A stretch of DNA of 64,000 nucleotides from assembly GCA_016793165.1 (NCBI GenBank), contig JAEULA010000109.1, positions 35,981 through 99,980 on the forward strand. Direction: 5' to 3'. A model generated the notes under the pieces. The model was not told where the DNA came from. It was given only the letters and a program-made list of their open reading frames with translations, and ran no database searches. Source of the stretch: Alphaproteobacteria bacterium (GTDB taxonomy: Bacteria; Pseudomonadota; Alphaproteobacteria; CACIAM-22H2). Made by a program: the position numbers and the translations under genes. Numbering within the stretch: the first letter of the stretch is position 1; each line of letters starts with the position of its first letter. Positions 50,748 through 58,750 of the stretch are shown here, piece by piece.

Positions 50748-51608
50748 ATGTCCCAACCCGTCCCGCCCCTCGTCTCGACGGAATGGCTCGCGTCCCGCCT
50801 CGGGACATCCGGGCTCGTCGTCGCCGACGCGACCTACCATCTGCCGAACACCGGCCGGGACGGCCGCGCCGAACACCTCCAGGCGCATCTACCTGGCGCC
50901 GTGTTCTTCGACGTCGACGGCATCAAGGATGCGAGCAATCCCCTGCCGCACATGGTGCCGAGCGCCGACGTCTTCGCGGCGGCCATGGAGTCGCTCGGGA
51001 TCGCCTCGACCGACCACGTCGTCGTGTACGACGCGCACGGCCTGATGAGCGCCGCGCGCGCATGGTGGATGCTCCGGCTCTTCGGGCACGATCGCGTCTC
51101 GATCCTCGATGGCGGTCTTCCGAAGTGGCGGGCCGAGAACCGAGCGGTGGAATCGGGCCCGGTCTCCCGCTCGCGCAGCCGCTTCACGGCGACGTTCCGG
51201 CCCGCGCTCCTGCGCGACCGCGCGCAGATGCTCGCCAATCTCGCGACGCGCGCGGAGCAGGTCGTCGACGCGCGCTCCGCCGGGCGCTTCGAGGGCACGG
51301 CGCCCGAACCGCGCGCCGGCCTCCGCGGCGGCCACATTCCGGGCAGCCGCAGCCTGCCCTACGACCGGATCGTCGATCCGGCGACCAAGGGGCCGCTCCC
51401 GGCCGCGCGCATCGCGGCGGCCTTCCTCGACGCGGGCATCGATCCGTCGCGGCCCGTCGTCTGCAGCTGCGGCTCCGGCGTGTCCGCCGGCGTCCTCGCC
51501 TTCGGCCTCTTCCTCGCCGGGCACCGCGACGCCGCGATCTACGACGGGTCGTGGTCGGAATGGGGCCTTCCCGGCGACACCCCGGTGGATACCGGCCCGG
51601 CGCGATGA
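50748..51608 (+). CDS. sseA: 3-mercaptopyruvate sulfurtransferase
   Basis: The 286-residue enzyme has two rhodanese domains. The N-terminal one is inactive, with HLPGAVFFDVDGI and VVVYDAHGLMSAARAWWML. The C-terminal domain carries the active Cys241 in VVCSCGSGVSAGVLA, close to the CG(S/T)GV(T/S)A loop that separates mercaptopyruvate sulfurtransferases from thiosulfate sulfurtransferases. It transfers sulfur to cyanide or thiols during cysteine catabolism. The stop overlaps the ATG of the double-GNAT gene. Confidence 0.92.
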   Translation: MSQPVPPLVSTEWLASRLGTSGLVVADATYHLPNTGRDGRAEHLQAHLPGAVFFDVDGIKDASNPLPHMVPSADVFAAAMESLGIASTDHVVVYDAHGLMSAARAWWMLRLFGHDRVSILDGGLPKWRAENRAVESGPVSRSRSRFTATFRPALLRDRAQMLANLATRAEQVVDARSAGRFEGTAPEPRAGLRGGHIPGSRSLPYDRIVDPATKGPLPAARIAAAFLDAGIDPSRPVVCSCGSGVSAGVLAFGLFLAGHRDAAIYDGSWSEWGLPGDTPVDTGPAR

Positions 51609-52582
51609 GTTGGCTGACGATCACCGCGTACCGCGAGGCCGACCGCGGCGACGTCCTCGATCTCTGGCAGCGCTGCTTTCCGGACTATCCCGATGCGGCC
51701 GCCGCGCAGCTCGATCTCGCGCTCCGGCAGTCGAATGCGGCCGTCTTCGTCGCCCGCGAATCCGGCGCGCTGGCCGGGACGGCGATGGCGGGCAGCGACG
51801 GCATCCGCGGCTGGCTGCACTACGTCGCCGTGGCGCCGGCGCGGCGGCGCCGCGGCATCGGCCGGGCGCTCGTCCGCCATGCCGAGACCTGGATCGCCGC
51901 TCGCGGCGTCTCGAAGATCAAGCTGCAGGTTCGCGACGTCGACAGCCGGCACGTCTACGTGCATCTCGGCTACACGACGGAATCGCACGAGACGATGGGC
52001 AAGCGGATCCGGCCGCCGCACGAGCAGCCGGTCGCCGAGCCGCGCGGCGGCGAGCCGGGCTGCCTCGACGTTGTGGTCACCCATCTCGAGATGACCTCCG
52101 CCCCGGCCATGCCCGGACCCAAGCCGCCCGCGATGAAGCTCGCGGTGCTCAAGGCCGAGGCGATCACGGTCCCCTTCTACCGGTTCCTCTACGCCGAGAC
52201 CGGTCGCGAGTGGGTCTGGTACGAGCGCCGCGCGATGGACGACGCGGCGCTCGTCGCCGAGATCCAACATCCCGAGGTCGACGTCTTCGTGCTCTATGTC
52301 GGCGGCCAGCCGGGCGGCTTCCTCGAGCTCGACCGGCGCCGTCATCCGGCGGAGATCGAGATCCGGTATTTCGGCCTGATGCCCGGCTTCATCGGCCGCG
52401 GCCTCGGCCGCTGGTTCCTCGACTGGTCCGTGCGCGAGGGCTGGCGCCATGCGCCCCAGCGGCTCTACGTGAACACCTGCTCGCTCGACCATCCCAAGGC
52501 GCTCGCACTCTACCAGCGGGCCGGCTTCACGCCTTTCCGCCAGGAGACGCGCGCCGTGCGCGATCCGCGCCCGCTCGCCTGA
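51605..52582 (+). CDS. Fused double GNAT acetyltransferase
   Basis: The 325-residue protein joins two acetyltransferase domains in one uninterrupted frame. Domain 1 (about 1-145) has LHYVAVAPARRRRGIGRALV, the acetyl-CoA loop R-x-x-G-I-G-R-A, and HVYVHLGYTTESHETMGKR. Domain 2 (about 160-320) begins CLDVVVTHLEMTSAP, which resembles the usual N-terminus of a separate GNAT family. It contains FIGRGLGRWFLDWSVREGW and VNTCSLDHPKALALYQRAGF. The two appear as separate proteins elsewhere, so this is a fusion. The substrate is unknown. Translation is coupled to sseA (ATGA). Confidence 0.85.
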   Translation: MSWLTITAYREADRGDVLDLWQRCFPDYPDAAAAQLDLALRQSNAAVFVARESGALAGTAMAGSDGIRGWLHYVAVAPARRRRGIGRALVRHAETWIAARGVSKIKLQVRDVDSRHVYVHLGYTTESHETMGKRIRPPHEQPVAEPRGGEPGCLDVVVTHLEMTSAPAMPGPKPPAMKLAVLKAEAITVPFYRFLYAETGREWVWYERRAMDDAALVAEIQHPEVDVFVLYVGGQPGGFLELDRRRHPAEIEIRYFGLMPGFIGRGLGRWFLDWSVREGWRHAPQRLYVNTCSLDHPKALALYQRAGFTPFRQETRAVRDPRPLA

Positions 52583-52600
52583 GCCGGCGCGGCCGCCGCC

Positions 52601-53371
52601 TCAGTGGCCGAGGATCTGGCTGAGGAACGTCTTCAGGCGATCGGTGCGCGGGTTGTGGAAGAAGGTCGCGGGCGGGCCCTGCTCGACGATTTCGCCCTTG
52701 TCCATGAAGATGATGTTCTCAGCGACGGTCCGCGCGAACCCCATCTCGTGGGTCACGCAGATCATCGTCATACCCTCGTTGGCGAGCTCGATCATCACGT
52801 CGAGCACTTCCTTGATCATCTCCGGATCGAGGGCCGAGGTCGGCTCGTCGAACAGCATGACCTTGGGCTTCATGCACAGGGAACGCGCGATCGCGACGCG
52901 CTGCTGCTGGCCGCCCGAAAGCTGGCCGGGATACTTCGCCGCCTGCTCGGGGATGCGCACGCGCTCGAGGAAGTACATGGCCGTCTCCTCGGCCTCCTTC
53001 TTCGGCACCTTGCGCACCCAGATCGGCGCCAGCGTCAGGTTCTCGAGCACGGTCAGGTGCGGGAACAGGTTGAACTGCTGGAACACCATGCCGACCTCGC
53101 GGCGGACCTGCTCGATGTTCTTCAGGTCGTTGGTCAGCTCGACGCCGTCGACGACGATGCTGCCCTCCTGATGCTCTTCGAGCCGGTTGATGCAGCGGAT
53201 CATCGTCGACTTGCCGGATCCCGAAGGTCCGCAGACGACGAGCTTCTGGCCGGGATAGACGGTGAGATCCACGTCCTTGAGGACGTGGAAGTCGCCGTAC
53301 CACTTGTTCACCTTCTTGAGCTCGATCATCGGCCGCCCGGTGTTCGCGGCGGCTTGCGGCTTGCTGCTCAT
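52601..53371 (-). CDS. aapP: Amino-acid ABC transporter ATP-binding protein
   Basis: The 256-residue ATPase of a polar amino-acid importer. Walker A GPSGSGKSTMIR (about 49-60), the Q-loop VFQQFNLFPHLTVLENL, the signature LSGGQQQRVAIARSL, Walker B VMLFDEPTSALDPEM and the switch His in CVTHEMGFART are all intact. NIIFMDKGEIVEQGPP is typical of the AapP/GlnQ family. An AGGGGAAGG ribosome site precedes the ATG. It is the last gene of the aapJ-aapQ-aapM-aapP unit. The convergent GNAT gene stops 18 bases away. Confidence 0.95.
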   Translation of the reverse strand: MSSKPQAAANTGRPMIELKKVNKWYGDFHVLKDVDLTVYPGQKLVVCGPSGSGKSTMIRCINRLEEHQEGSIVVDGVELTNDLKNIEQVRREVGMVFQQFNLFPHLTVLENLTLAPIWVRKVPKKEAEETAMYFLERVRIPEQAAKYPGQLSGGQQQRVAIARSLCMKPKVMLFDEPTSALDPEMIKEVLDVMIELANEGMTMICVTHEMGFARTVAENIIFMDKGEIVEQGPPATFFHNPRTDRLKTFLSQILGH

Positions 53372-53402
53372 GCCCTTCCCCTCTCGATCGCTCGGCGGCG
53401 CG

Positions 53403-54539
53403 TCAGCGACGCTGATGCTTGTTGAATTCCTGCTCCAGCCCGGCGCTGTACTTCGACATGGCGAAGCAGAAAACGAAATAGACCACGGACACGAACAGAT
53501 AGGCCTCGACGCCGAAGCCCTGCCACGCCGGGTCGACGATCGCCGTCTTCGCCGCGTTGAGCAGGTCGAAGATGCCGATGATGACGACCAGGGACGTGTC
53601 CTTGAACAGGCCGATGAAGCTGTTGACCATCGGCGGGATCACCAGGCGCAGCGCCTGCGGCAGGATGATGAACGCGATCTTCTGCCAGTACGGCAGGCCC
53701 AGCGAGTCGGCCGCCTCGTACTGCCCCTTCGGAAGCGCCTGCAGGCCGCCGCGGATCACCTCCGCCAGATACGCGGCGGTGAAGAGGATGATGCCGACCT
53801 GCGCACGCAGCAGCTTGTCGATCGTCATGCCCTCGGGCAGGAACAGCGGGAACATCACGGAGGCCATGAACAGCACCGAGATCAGCGGCACGCCGCGGAT
53901 CAGCTCGATGTAGGTGACGCAGAAGGTCGAGATCGCCGGCAGCCGCGACCGCCGGCCGAGCGCCAGCGCGATCGCCAGGGGGAACGCGAAGGCGATTCCG
54001 AAGGTTGCCAGGATCAGCGTGATGACGAGGCCGCCCCAGCGCTCGTTCTCGACATAGCTGAGCCCGAGGACGCCTCCCCACATCAGGACCGCGATCGCCA
54101 GCAGGCCGACGATCCAGATCCAGAGCAGCCGCATGTTCCAGAAGCTGCGCATGCAGCTGACGACGAACAGGCCGATGAAAAGGCCGATGCAGAGCAGCGG
54201 CCGCCAATGCTCGTCGTAAGGATAGGTCCCGAAGAAGATGAAGCGGTACTTCTCCCCGATCAGCGCCCAGCAGGCGCCGACACCCTTCAGGTCGCGACAC
54301 AGTTTCGTGTCCGGCTGGCCGCCGGCCGTGCTCGGGACGTCCCAGACGGCATTGATCACGGCCCAGGAGAAGAAGGACGCGACGCCCTTGAGCAGCAGAT
54401 AGGCCAGGACCAGCGTGACCGCGGTGTTGATCCAGGTGCTGAACAGGTTCTGGCGTGCCCACGAGACCAGGGGGAATCCGCCGAGCGAGGAACTCGGCGG
54501 CGGCCGCGTGGCGGCGGTGTCGTGCGGGATGCTGGCCAT
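53403..54539 (-). CDS. aapM: Amino-acid ABC transporter permease AapM
   Basis: The 378-residue inner-membrane permease starts at MASIPHDTAATRPPP. A long N-terminal part with extra helices (LVLAYLLLKGVASFFSW, a periplasmic loop and further helices) precedes the HisM-like core (about 180-375). The ATPase-contact EAA loop reads GQYEAADSLGLPYWQKIAF, followed by IILPQALRLVIPPMVN. The size and N-terminal extension match AapM of the general L-amino-acid system rather than a 220-residue HisM. It pairs with AapQ; its start is 14 bases after the aapQ stop. Confidence 0.93.
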   Translation of the reverse strand: MASIPHDTAATRPPPSSSLGGFPLVSWARQNLFSTWINTAVTLVLAYLLLKGVASFFSWAVINAVWDVPSTAGGQPDTKLCRDLKGVGACWALIGEKYRFIFFGTYPYDEHWRPLLCIGLFIGLFVVSCMRSFWNMRLLWIWIVGLLAIAVLMWGGVLGLSYVENERWGGLVITLILATFGIAFAFPLAIALALGRRSRLPAISTFCVTYIELIRGVPLISVLFMASVMFPLFLPEGMTIDKLLRAQVGIILFTAAYLAEVIRGGLQALPKGQYEAADSLGLPYWQKIAFIILPQALRLVIPPMVNSFIGLFKDTSLVVIIGIFDLLNAAKTAIVDPAWQGFGVEAYLFVSVVYFVFCFAMSKYSAGLEQEFNKHQRR

Positions 54540-54553
54540 GGCGCGAGCGCTCC

Positions 54554-55753
54554 TCACCGCTCCACCAGCGCGATGCGCCGGTTGTACCAGTTCATGAAGG
54601 CCGAGATCGAAAGGCTGATCGTCAGGTAGACGGCCATGATGATGGCCACGCCCTCGATCGCCTGGCCCGTCTGGTTCATCGTCGTGTTCGCGATCGAGAC
54701 GAGGTCGGGATAGCCGATCGCCACCGCGAGCGACGAGTTCTTGGTGATGTTCAGGTACTGGCTGGTCATCGGCGGCACGATGACGCGCAGCGCCTGCGGC
54801 AGCACGACCAGCTTCAGCACGCGCGAGCGCGGAAGGCCGAGCGAGCCCGCCGCCTCCCACTGGCCCTGCGGCACGGCGAGGATGCCCGAACGCACGATCT
54901 CGGCGATGAAGGCCGCGGTGTAGGTCACGAGACCGATAAGCAGCGCCGCGAACTCCGGCGTCAGGGTGCCGCCGCCCACGAAGTTGAAGCCGCGCAGGGC
55001 CGGCCGGCTCAACTCGGCCGGCGCGCCGATGGCGAGAAAGGCCAGGAGCGGCAGGCCGAGCATCGCGCCGAGGCCGGCCCAGAAGCTCGGGAACTGCTGG
55101 CCCGTCGCCTCCTGGCGAAGCCGCGCCCAGCGGGCAACGCCCCAGGCGACGACGCAGCCGACGGCGAACGCGCCCAGCACGACGCCGTAGCCGGGCTGCC
55201 AGATCGGGACGGGGTACTTGATGCCGCGGTTGGAAAGGAAGATCGAGAAGCCGAAGTCGATGGCCTGGCGCACGCCCGGAAGGCTCTGCAGCACCACCCA
55301 CCAGAAGATGAGCTGCAGCAGCAGCGGGATGTTGCGCATCACCTCGACATAGAGATGCGCGCAGCGTGCCAGGAGCCAGTTCTTCGACAGACGCGCGATG
55401 CCGATGAAGGTACCGAGAACCGTGGCGAGGATCACGCCCGCGACGGCCACGCGGGCCGTGTTCAGCACGCCGACGACCAGGGCCGTCAGGTAGGAATCCT
55501 CGGGCGTGTAGTCGAGGAAGGGCGTGTCGCCGATCGGCAGGCCGGCCTCGCGCGAGAGGAAGCCGAATCCCGAGGCGATCTTGCGGACCTCGAGATTGTG
55601 CATCGTGTTCCGGACCAGCCAGTAGCCGAGCGCGGCCACGAGCCCGATCATCACGACCTGATAGACGACCCCGCGCACCGTCGGATCCGACAACGACAGG
55701 CGCACACCCGCGGAAGGTGGTCGCCGCCCGATCACGTGCGGATTCGTTGCCAT
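54554..55753 (-). CDS. aapQ: Amino-acid ABC transporter permease AapQ
   Basis: The 399-residue partner permease. The N-terminal region has the transmembrane helix VVMIGLVAALGYWLVRNTMH and the conserved FGFLSREAGLPIGDTPFLDY block found in AapQ/BztB. The core has LIFWWVVLQSLPG, GTLTPEFAALLIGLVTYTAA and the EAA loop GQWEAAGSLGLPRSRVLKLV. It forms the channel heterodimer with AapM. A stem-loop lies between it and aapJ. Confidence 0.94.
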   Translation of the reverse strand: MATNPHVIGRRPPSAGVRLSLSDPTVRGVVYQVVMIGLVAALGYWLVRNTMHNLEVRKIASGFGFLSREAGLPIGDTPFLDYTPEDSYLTALVVGVLNTARVAVAGVILATVLGTFIGIARLSKNWLLARCAHLYVEVMRNIPLLLQLIFWWVVLQSLPGVRQAIDFGFSIFLSNRGIKYPVPIWQPGYGVVLGAFAVGCVVAWGVARWARLRQEATGQQFPSFWAGLGAMLGLPLLAFLAIGAPAELSRPALRGFNFVGGGTLTPEFAALLIGLVTYTAAFIAEIVRSGILAVPQGQWEAAGSLGLPRSRVLKLVVLPQALRVIVPPMTSQYLNITKNSSLAVAIGYPDLVSIANTTMNQTGQAIEGVAIIMAVYLTISLSISAFMNWYNRRIALVER

Positions 55754-55836
55754 CGAATGTCCCCGACTGCCTCTGCCTGTCGACCGGATCGCGCCGTCTT
55801 GCCGCGGCGTTCCGGCCCTGCCCTGCTCTTGCGAAA

Positions 55837-55866
55837 CCGCCGCCCTGGAGGGGTCCAGGGCGGCGG
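55837..55866 (-). terminator. Stem-loop between aapJ and aapQ (partial terminator?)
   Basis: A perfect 13-bp stem (55837-55849 with 55854-55866) with a GGGG loop lies 15 bases past the aapJ stop. Read on the minus strand it is followed by only TTT, so it may pause, attenuate or protect the aapJ message rather than fully terminate. This would raise binding protein over permease, as is common for ABC importers. Confidence 0.7.
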
Positions 55867-55881
55867 ATGCGGTTCGTCAGA

Positions 55882-56901
55882 TCAACGCATGGGCGGGGCG
55901 TATTGCAGCCCGCCGTCCTTCCAGAGCTTGTTCACGCCGCGCTCGATCCCGAGCGGCGTGACGTGGCGCTCGAAGACCTCGGCGTAGTTGCCGACCTGCT
56001 TGACGATCGCCGCCGCCCACTTGGCGTCGACGCCGAGCATCTTGCCGTACTCGCCCTGAGTGCCGAGGAAGCGCTGCACGGACGGGTTCGTGCTGCTCGC
56101 CAGAGAGTCGATGTTCTTCGAGCTGATGCCCATCTCCTCGGCCTCGAGCATCGCGTAGTAGGACCAGCGCACCAGATCGGCCCACTTGCTGTCGCCGTGG
56201 CGGACGGCCGGCCCGAGCGGCTCCTTGGAGATCACCTCGGCCAGGATCACATGGTCGGCCGGGTTCGGTGCCTGGCTGGCGCGGATCGCGGCGAGACCCG
56301 AGATGTCCGTGGTGTAGACGTCGCAGCGGCCGGAGAAGTAGGCCGCGTTGACCTCCTCGAGGCGCTCGATGACCACCGGCGTGAACTGCAGGCGGTTGGC
56401 GCGGAACCAGTCGGCGAGGTTGAGTTCGGTCGTGGTGCCGGGCTGGACGCAAACGGTCGCGCCGTTGAGCTCCTTGGCGCTCTTCACGTTGAGCTTCTTG
56501 GGGACCATGAAGCCCTGGCCGTCGTAGAACGACACGCCCGTGAAATCGAGGCCGAGCGAGGTGTCGCGCGACAGCGTCCAGGTCGTGTTGCGCGACAGGA
56601 CGTCGACTTCGCCGGACTGCAGCGCGGTGAAGCGCTGCTGCGCGGACAGCGCGACGAACTTCACCTTGTTGGCATCGCCGAACATCGCCGCGGCGATCGC
56701 GCGGCAGACATCGACGTCGAGGCCCGTCCATTGCCCCTGGCTGTTCGCCAGCGAGAACCCGGCCAGGCCGGTGGAGACGCCGCAGTTCACGCTTCCGCGC
56801 GCCTTCACGGCGTCGAAGGTCGGTGCACCCTGCTGCGCCGACGCGGCGCCGACAGCGAAGAAGACCGCGGCGCCCGCGGACATGGCTCGGAGCATCTTCA
56901 T
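55882..56901 (-). CDS. aapJ: General L-amino-acid periplasmic binding protein
   Basis: The 339-residue receptor of the Aap importer starts at MKMLRAMSAG after an AAAGG site, with a Sec signal ending near GAASAQ. Mature features: LDAVKARGSVNCGV-like start (AVKARGSVNCGVSTGLAGF), WTGLDVDVCRAIAAAMFG, VDVLSRNTTWTLSRDTSLGL and GATVCVQPGTTTELNLADWF. These closely fit AapJ/BztA family 3 solute-binding proteins. It is divergent from metC; about 218 bases between them should hold both promoters. Confidence 0.94.
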   Translation of the reverse strand: MKMLRAMSAGAAVFFAVGAASAQQGAPTFDAVKARGSVNCGVSTGLAGFSLANSQGQWTGLDVDVCRAIAAAMFGDANKVKFVALSAQQRFTALQSGEVDVLSRNTTWTLSRDTSLGLDFTGVSFYDGQGFMVPKKLNVKSAKELNGATVCVQPGTTTELNLADWFRANRLQFTPVVIERLEEVNAAYFSGRCDVYTTDISGLAAIRASQAPNPADHVILAEVISKEPLGPAVRHGDSKWADLVRWSYYAMLEAEEMGISSKNIDSLASSTNPSVQRFLGTQGEYGKMLGVDAKWAAAIVKQVGNYAEVFERHVTPLGIERGVNKLWKDGGLQYAPPMR

Positions 56902-57119
56902 GAGAAGCCTTTCCCTGTTTGGTTGCGATCCCAGGGGTCGCCTCGACGGGCGCGCGACGACGACCATCGCGACCGTCGTCCCCCTGCTTGCGGGCAAGCT
57001 ATCACGCGCCCGGAGCGCGGCTCAAGGCGCGGAAACTACAGGAAAACCGGGATTGGCGGCCCTGCGGGGCGATGCCAAGATGCCGGCGTCTTTCCCGCCA
57101 TCAACCCCTGCGAGCAGCG

Positions 57120-58304
57120 ATGAAGCGCGACACCGTCCTCACCCATGCCGGGCGTTATCCCCGGCAAAACCACGGCATCGTCAATCCGCCCGTCTACCAC
57201 GCCTCCACGGTCCTCTATCCGAATCTCGACGCCTACGAGGCGGCGCAGAAGAAGCGCGAGTACGGGAAGACCTTCTACGGGCTCAGCGGAACGCCGACGA
57301 CATTCTCCTTCGAGGAGGCCGTCGCGAAGCTCGAGGGCGCCTTCCGCGCCCGCGCGGTCGGCTCCGGCCTGGCGGCCATCACCGCGCCGCTGGTCGGCTG
57401 CCTGAAGGCCGGCGACCACCTGCTGATGGTCGACAACACCTACGCCCCGTCGCGGCGCTTCTGCGACGGGGTGCTCAAGCGCTACGGCGTCGAGACGACC
57501 TACTACGACCCCGGGATCGGCGCGGACGTGGCGCGGCTGTTCAAGCCCAATACGCGCGTGCTGTTCATGGAGGCGCCCGGCTCGCTGACCTTCGAGATGC
57601 AGGACATTCCCGCGATGGTGGCCGCGGCGCGCAAGGCCGGCATCGTGACGATGATCGACAACACCTGGGCGTCGCCCTACTACTTCCGCCCGATCGAGCA
57701 CGGCGTCGACATCTCGATCCAGGCCGCGACCAAGTACCTCTGCGGCCACTCCGACGTCATCATGGGCACGGTCGCGTCGAACGAGGCGCTCGCCGACAAG
57801 GTCGATGCCGCCGTCCGCGATCTCGGCTTCTTCGCGTCGCCCGACGACTGCTACCTGGTGATGCGCGGCATGCGCACGATGGCGGTCCGCCTGCCGCGGC
57901 ACTGGGAGACGAGCCTCAAGCTCGCACGCTGGCTGCGCGAGCAGCCCGAAGTCGATCGCGTCTACCACCCCGCACTGCCGGAGGATCCCGGCCATGCGCT
58001 GTGGAAGCGCGACTTCGAGGGTTCGACCGGGCTGTTCAGCGTCGGCTTCAAGGCGATCCCGCGCGACGGGCTTGCGGCCTTCGTCGACGGCATGAAGTTG
58101 TTCGGCATGGGCGCCAGCTGGGGCGGCTTCGAGAGCCTGGTCCTGCCCGCCAATCCGGCGCCGATCCGCACCGCGACGTCCTGGAAGGCACCGGGGCCGC
58201 TGCTGCGCATCCATGCCGGGCTCGAGGATCCCGACGACCTGATCGCCGATCTCGATGCCGCCTTCGGCCGGCTGCGCGTCGTGCTCGGGGGCGGCAAGGC
58301 CTGA
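57120..58304 (+). CDS. metC: Cystathionine beta-lyase
   Basis: A 394-residue PLP enzyme of the Cys/Met family converting cystathionine to homocysteine, pyruvate and ammonia. Motifs are THAGRYPRQNHGIVNPPVYH, YGLSGTPTTFSFEEAVAKLE, the SGLAAITAPLVG loop, VDNTYAPSRRFCDGVL and the PLP lysine in QAATKYLCGHSDVIMG. The GLSGTPT sequence replaces the YSRxxNPT of MetY/MetB and is typical of alphaproteobacterial MetC. It lies two bases before hisI, suggesting one transcript. A second Cys/Met family member, metY, is at 1705. Confidence 0.93.
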   Translation: MKRDTVLTHAGRYPRQNHGIVNPPVYHASTVLYPNLDAYEAAQKKREYGKTFYGLSGTPTTFSFEEAVAKLEGAFRARAVGSGLAAITAPLVGCLKAGDHLLMVDNTYAPSRRFCDGVLKRYGVETTYYDPGIGADVARLFKPNTRVLFMEAPGSLTFEMQDIPAMVAAARKAGIVTMIDNTWASPYYFRPIEHGVDISIQAATKYLCGHSDVIMGTVASNEALADKVDAAVRDLGFFASPDDCYLVMRGMRTMAVRLPRHWETSLKLARWLREQPEVDRVYHPALPEDPGHALWKRDFEGSTGLFSVGFKAIPRDGLAAFVDGMKLFGMGASWGGFESLVLPANPAPIRTATSWKAPGPLLRIHAGLEDPDDLIADLDAAFGRLRVVLGGGKA

Positions 58305-58306
58305 CC

Positions 58307-58720
58307 ATGCCGGACTATGCCGAAGCGACGATCGCGGCCGCCCTCGCGGCGATCGCTTTCGATCGCGACGGCCTGGTCCCGGCGATCGCCCAGCAACACG
58401 ACACGGGCGAGGTCCTGATGGTGGCGTGGATGAACCGCGCGGCCGTCGAGGCCACGCTGCGCGAGGGCCGCGCCGTCTACTGGTCGCGCTCGCGCCTGCG
58501 GCTCTGGCGCAAGGGCGAGAGCTCCGGCCAGACGCAGGCCCTGGTCGGGTTCAGCATCGACTGCGACGGCGATACGCTGCTGCTCGCGGTCGATCAGCGC
58601 GGGGTGGCCTGTCATACGGGGCGGCGCAGCTGCTTCTTCCGGCGCCTGGGCCCCGACGGCCTGGAGACGGTGCTCGACGTGATCCGCGACCCCGACGAGC
58701 TCTACGGCAAAGGGGCGTGA
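58307..58720 (+). CDS. hisI: Phosphoribosyl-AMP cyclohydrolase
   Basis: The 137-residue zinc enzyme opens the purine ring of phosphoribosyl-AMP in histidine synthesis. Family blocks are GEVLMVAWMNRAAVEATL, YWSRSRLRLWRKGESSGQ, the metal-binding DCDGDTLLLAVDQ and the zinc-ligand CHTGRRSCFFRR with two Cys. No hisE domain is fused and no other his genes are adjacent. The first codon ATG is two bases after the metC stop. Confidence 0.95.
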   Translation: MPDYAEATIAAALAAIAFDRDGLVPAIAQQHDTGEVLMVAWMNRAAVEATLREGRAVYWSRSRLRLWRKGESSGQTQALVGFSIDCDGDTLLLAVDQRGVACHTGRRSCFFRRLGPDGLETVLDVIRDPDELYGKGA

Positions 58721-58750
58721 TCGCGAACGGGGCGGCGTTGCCGGTCGACC

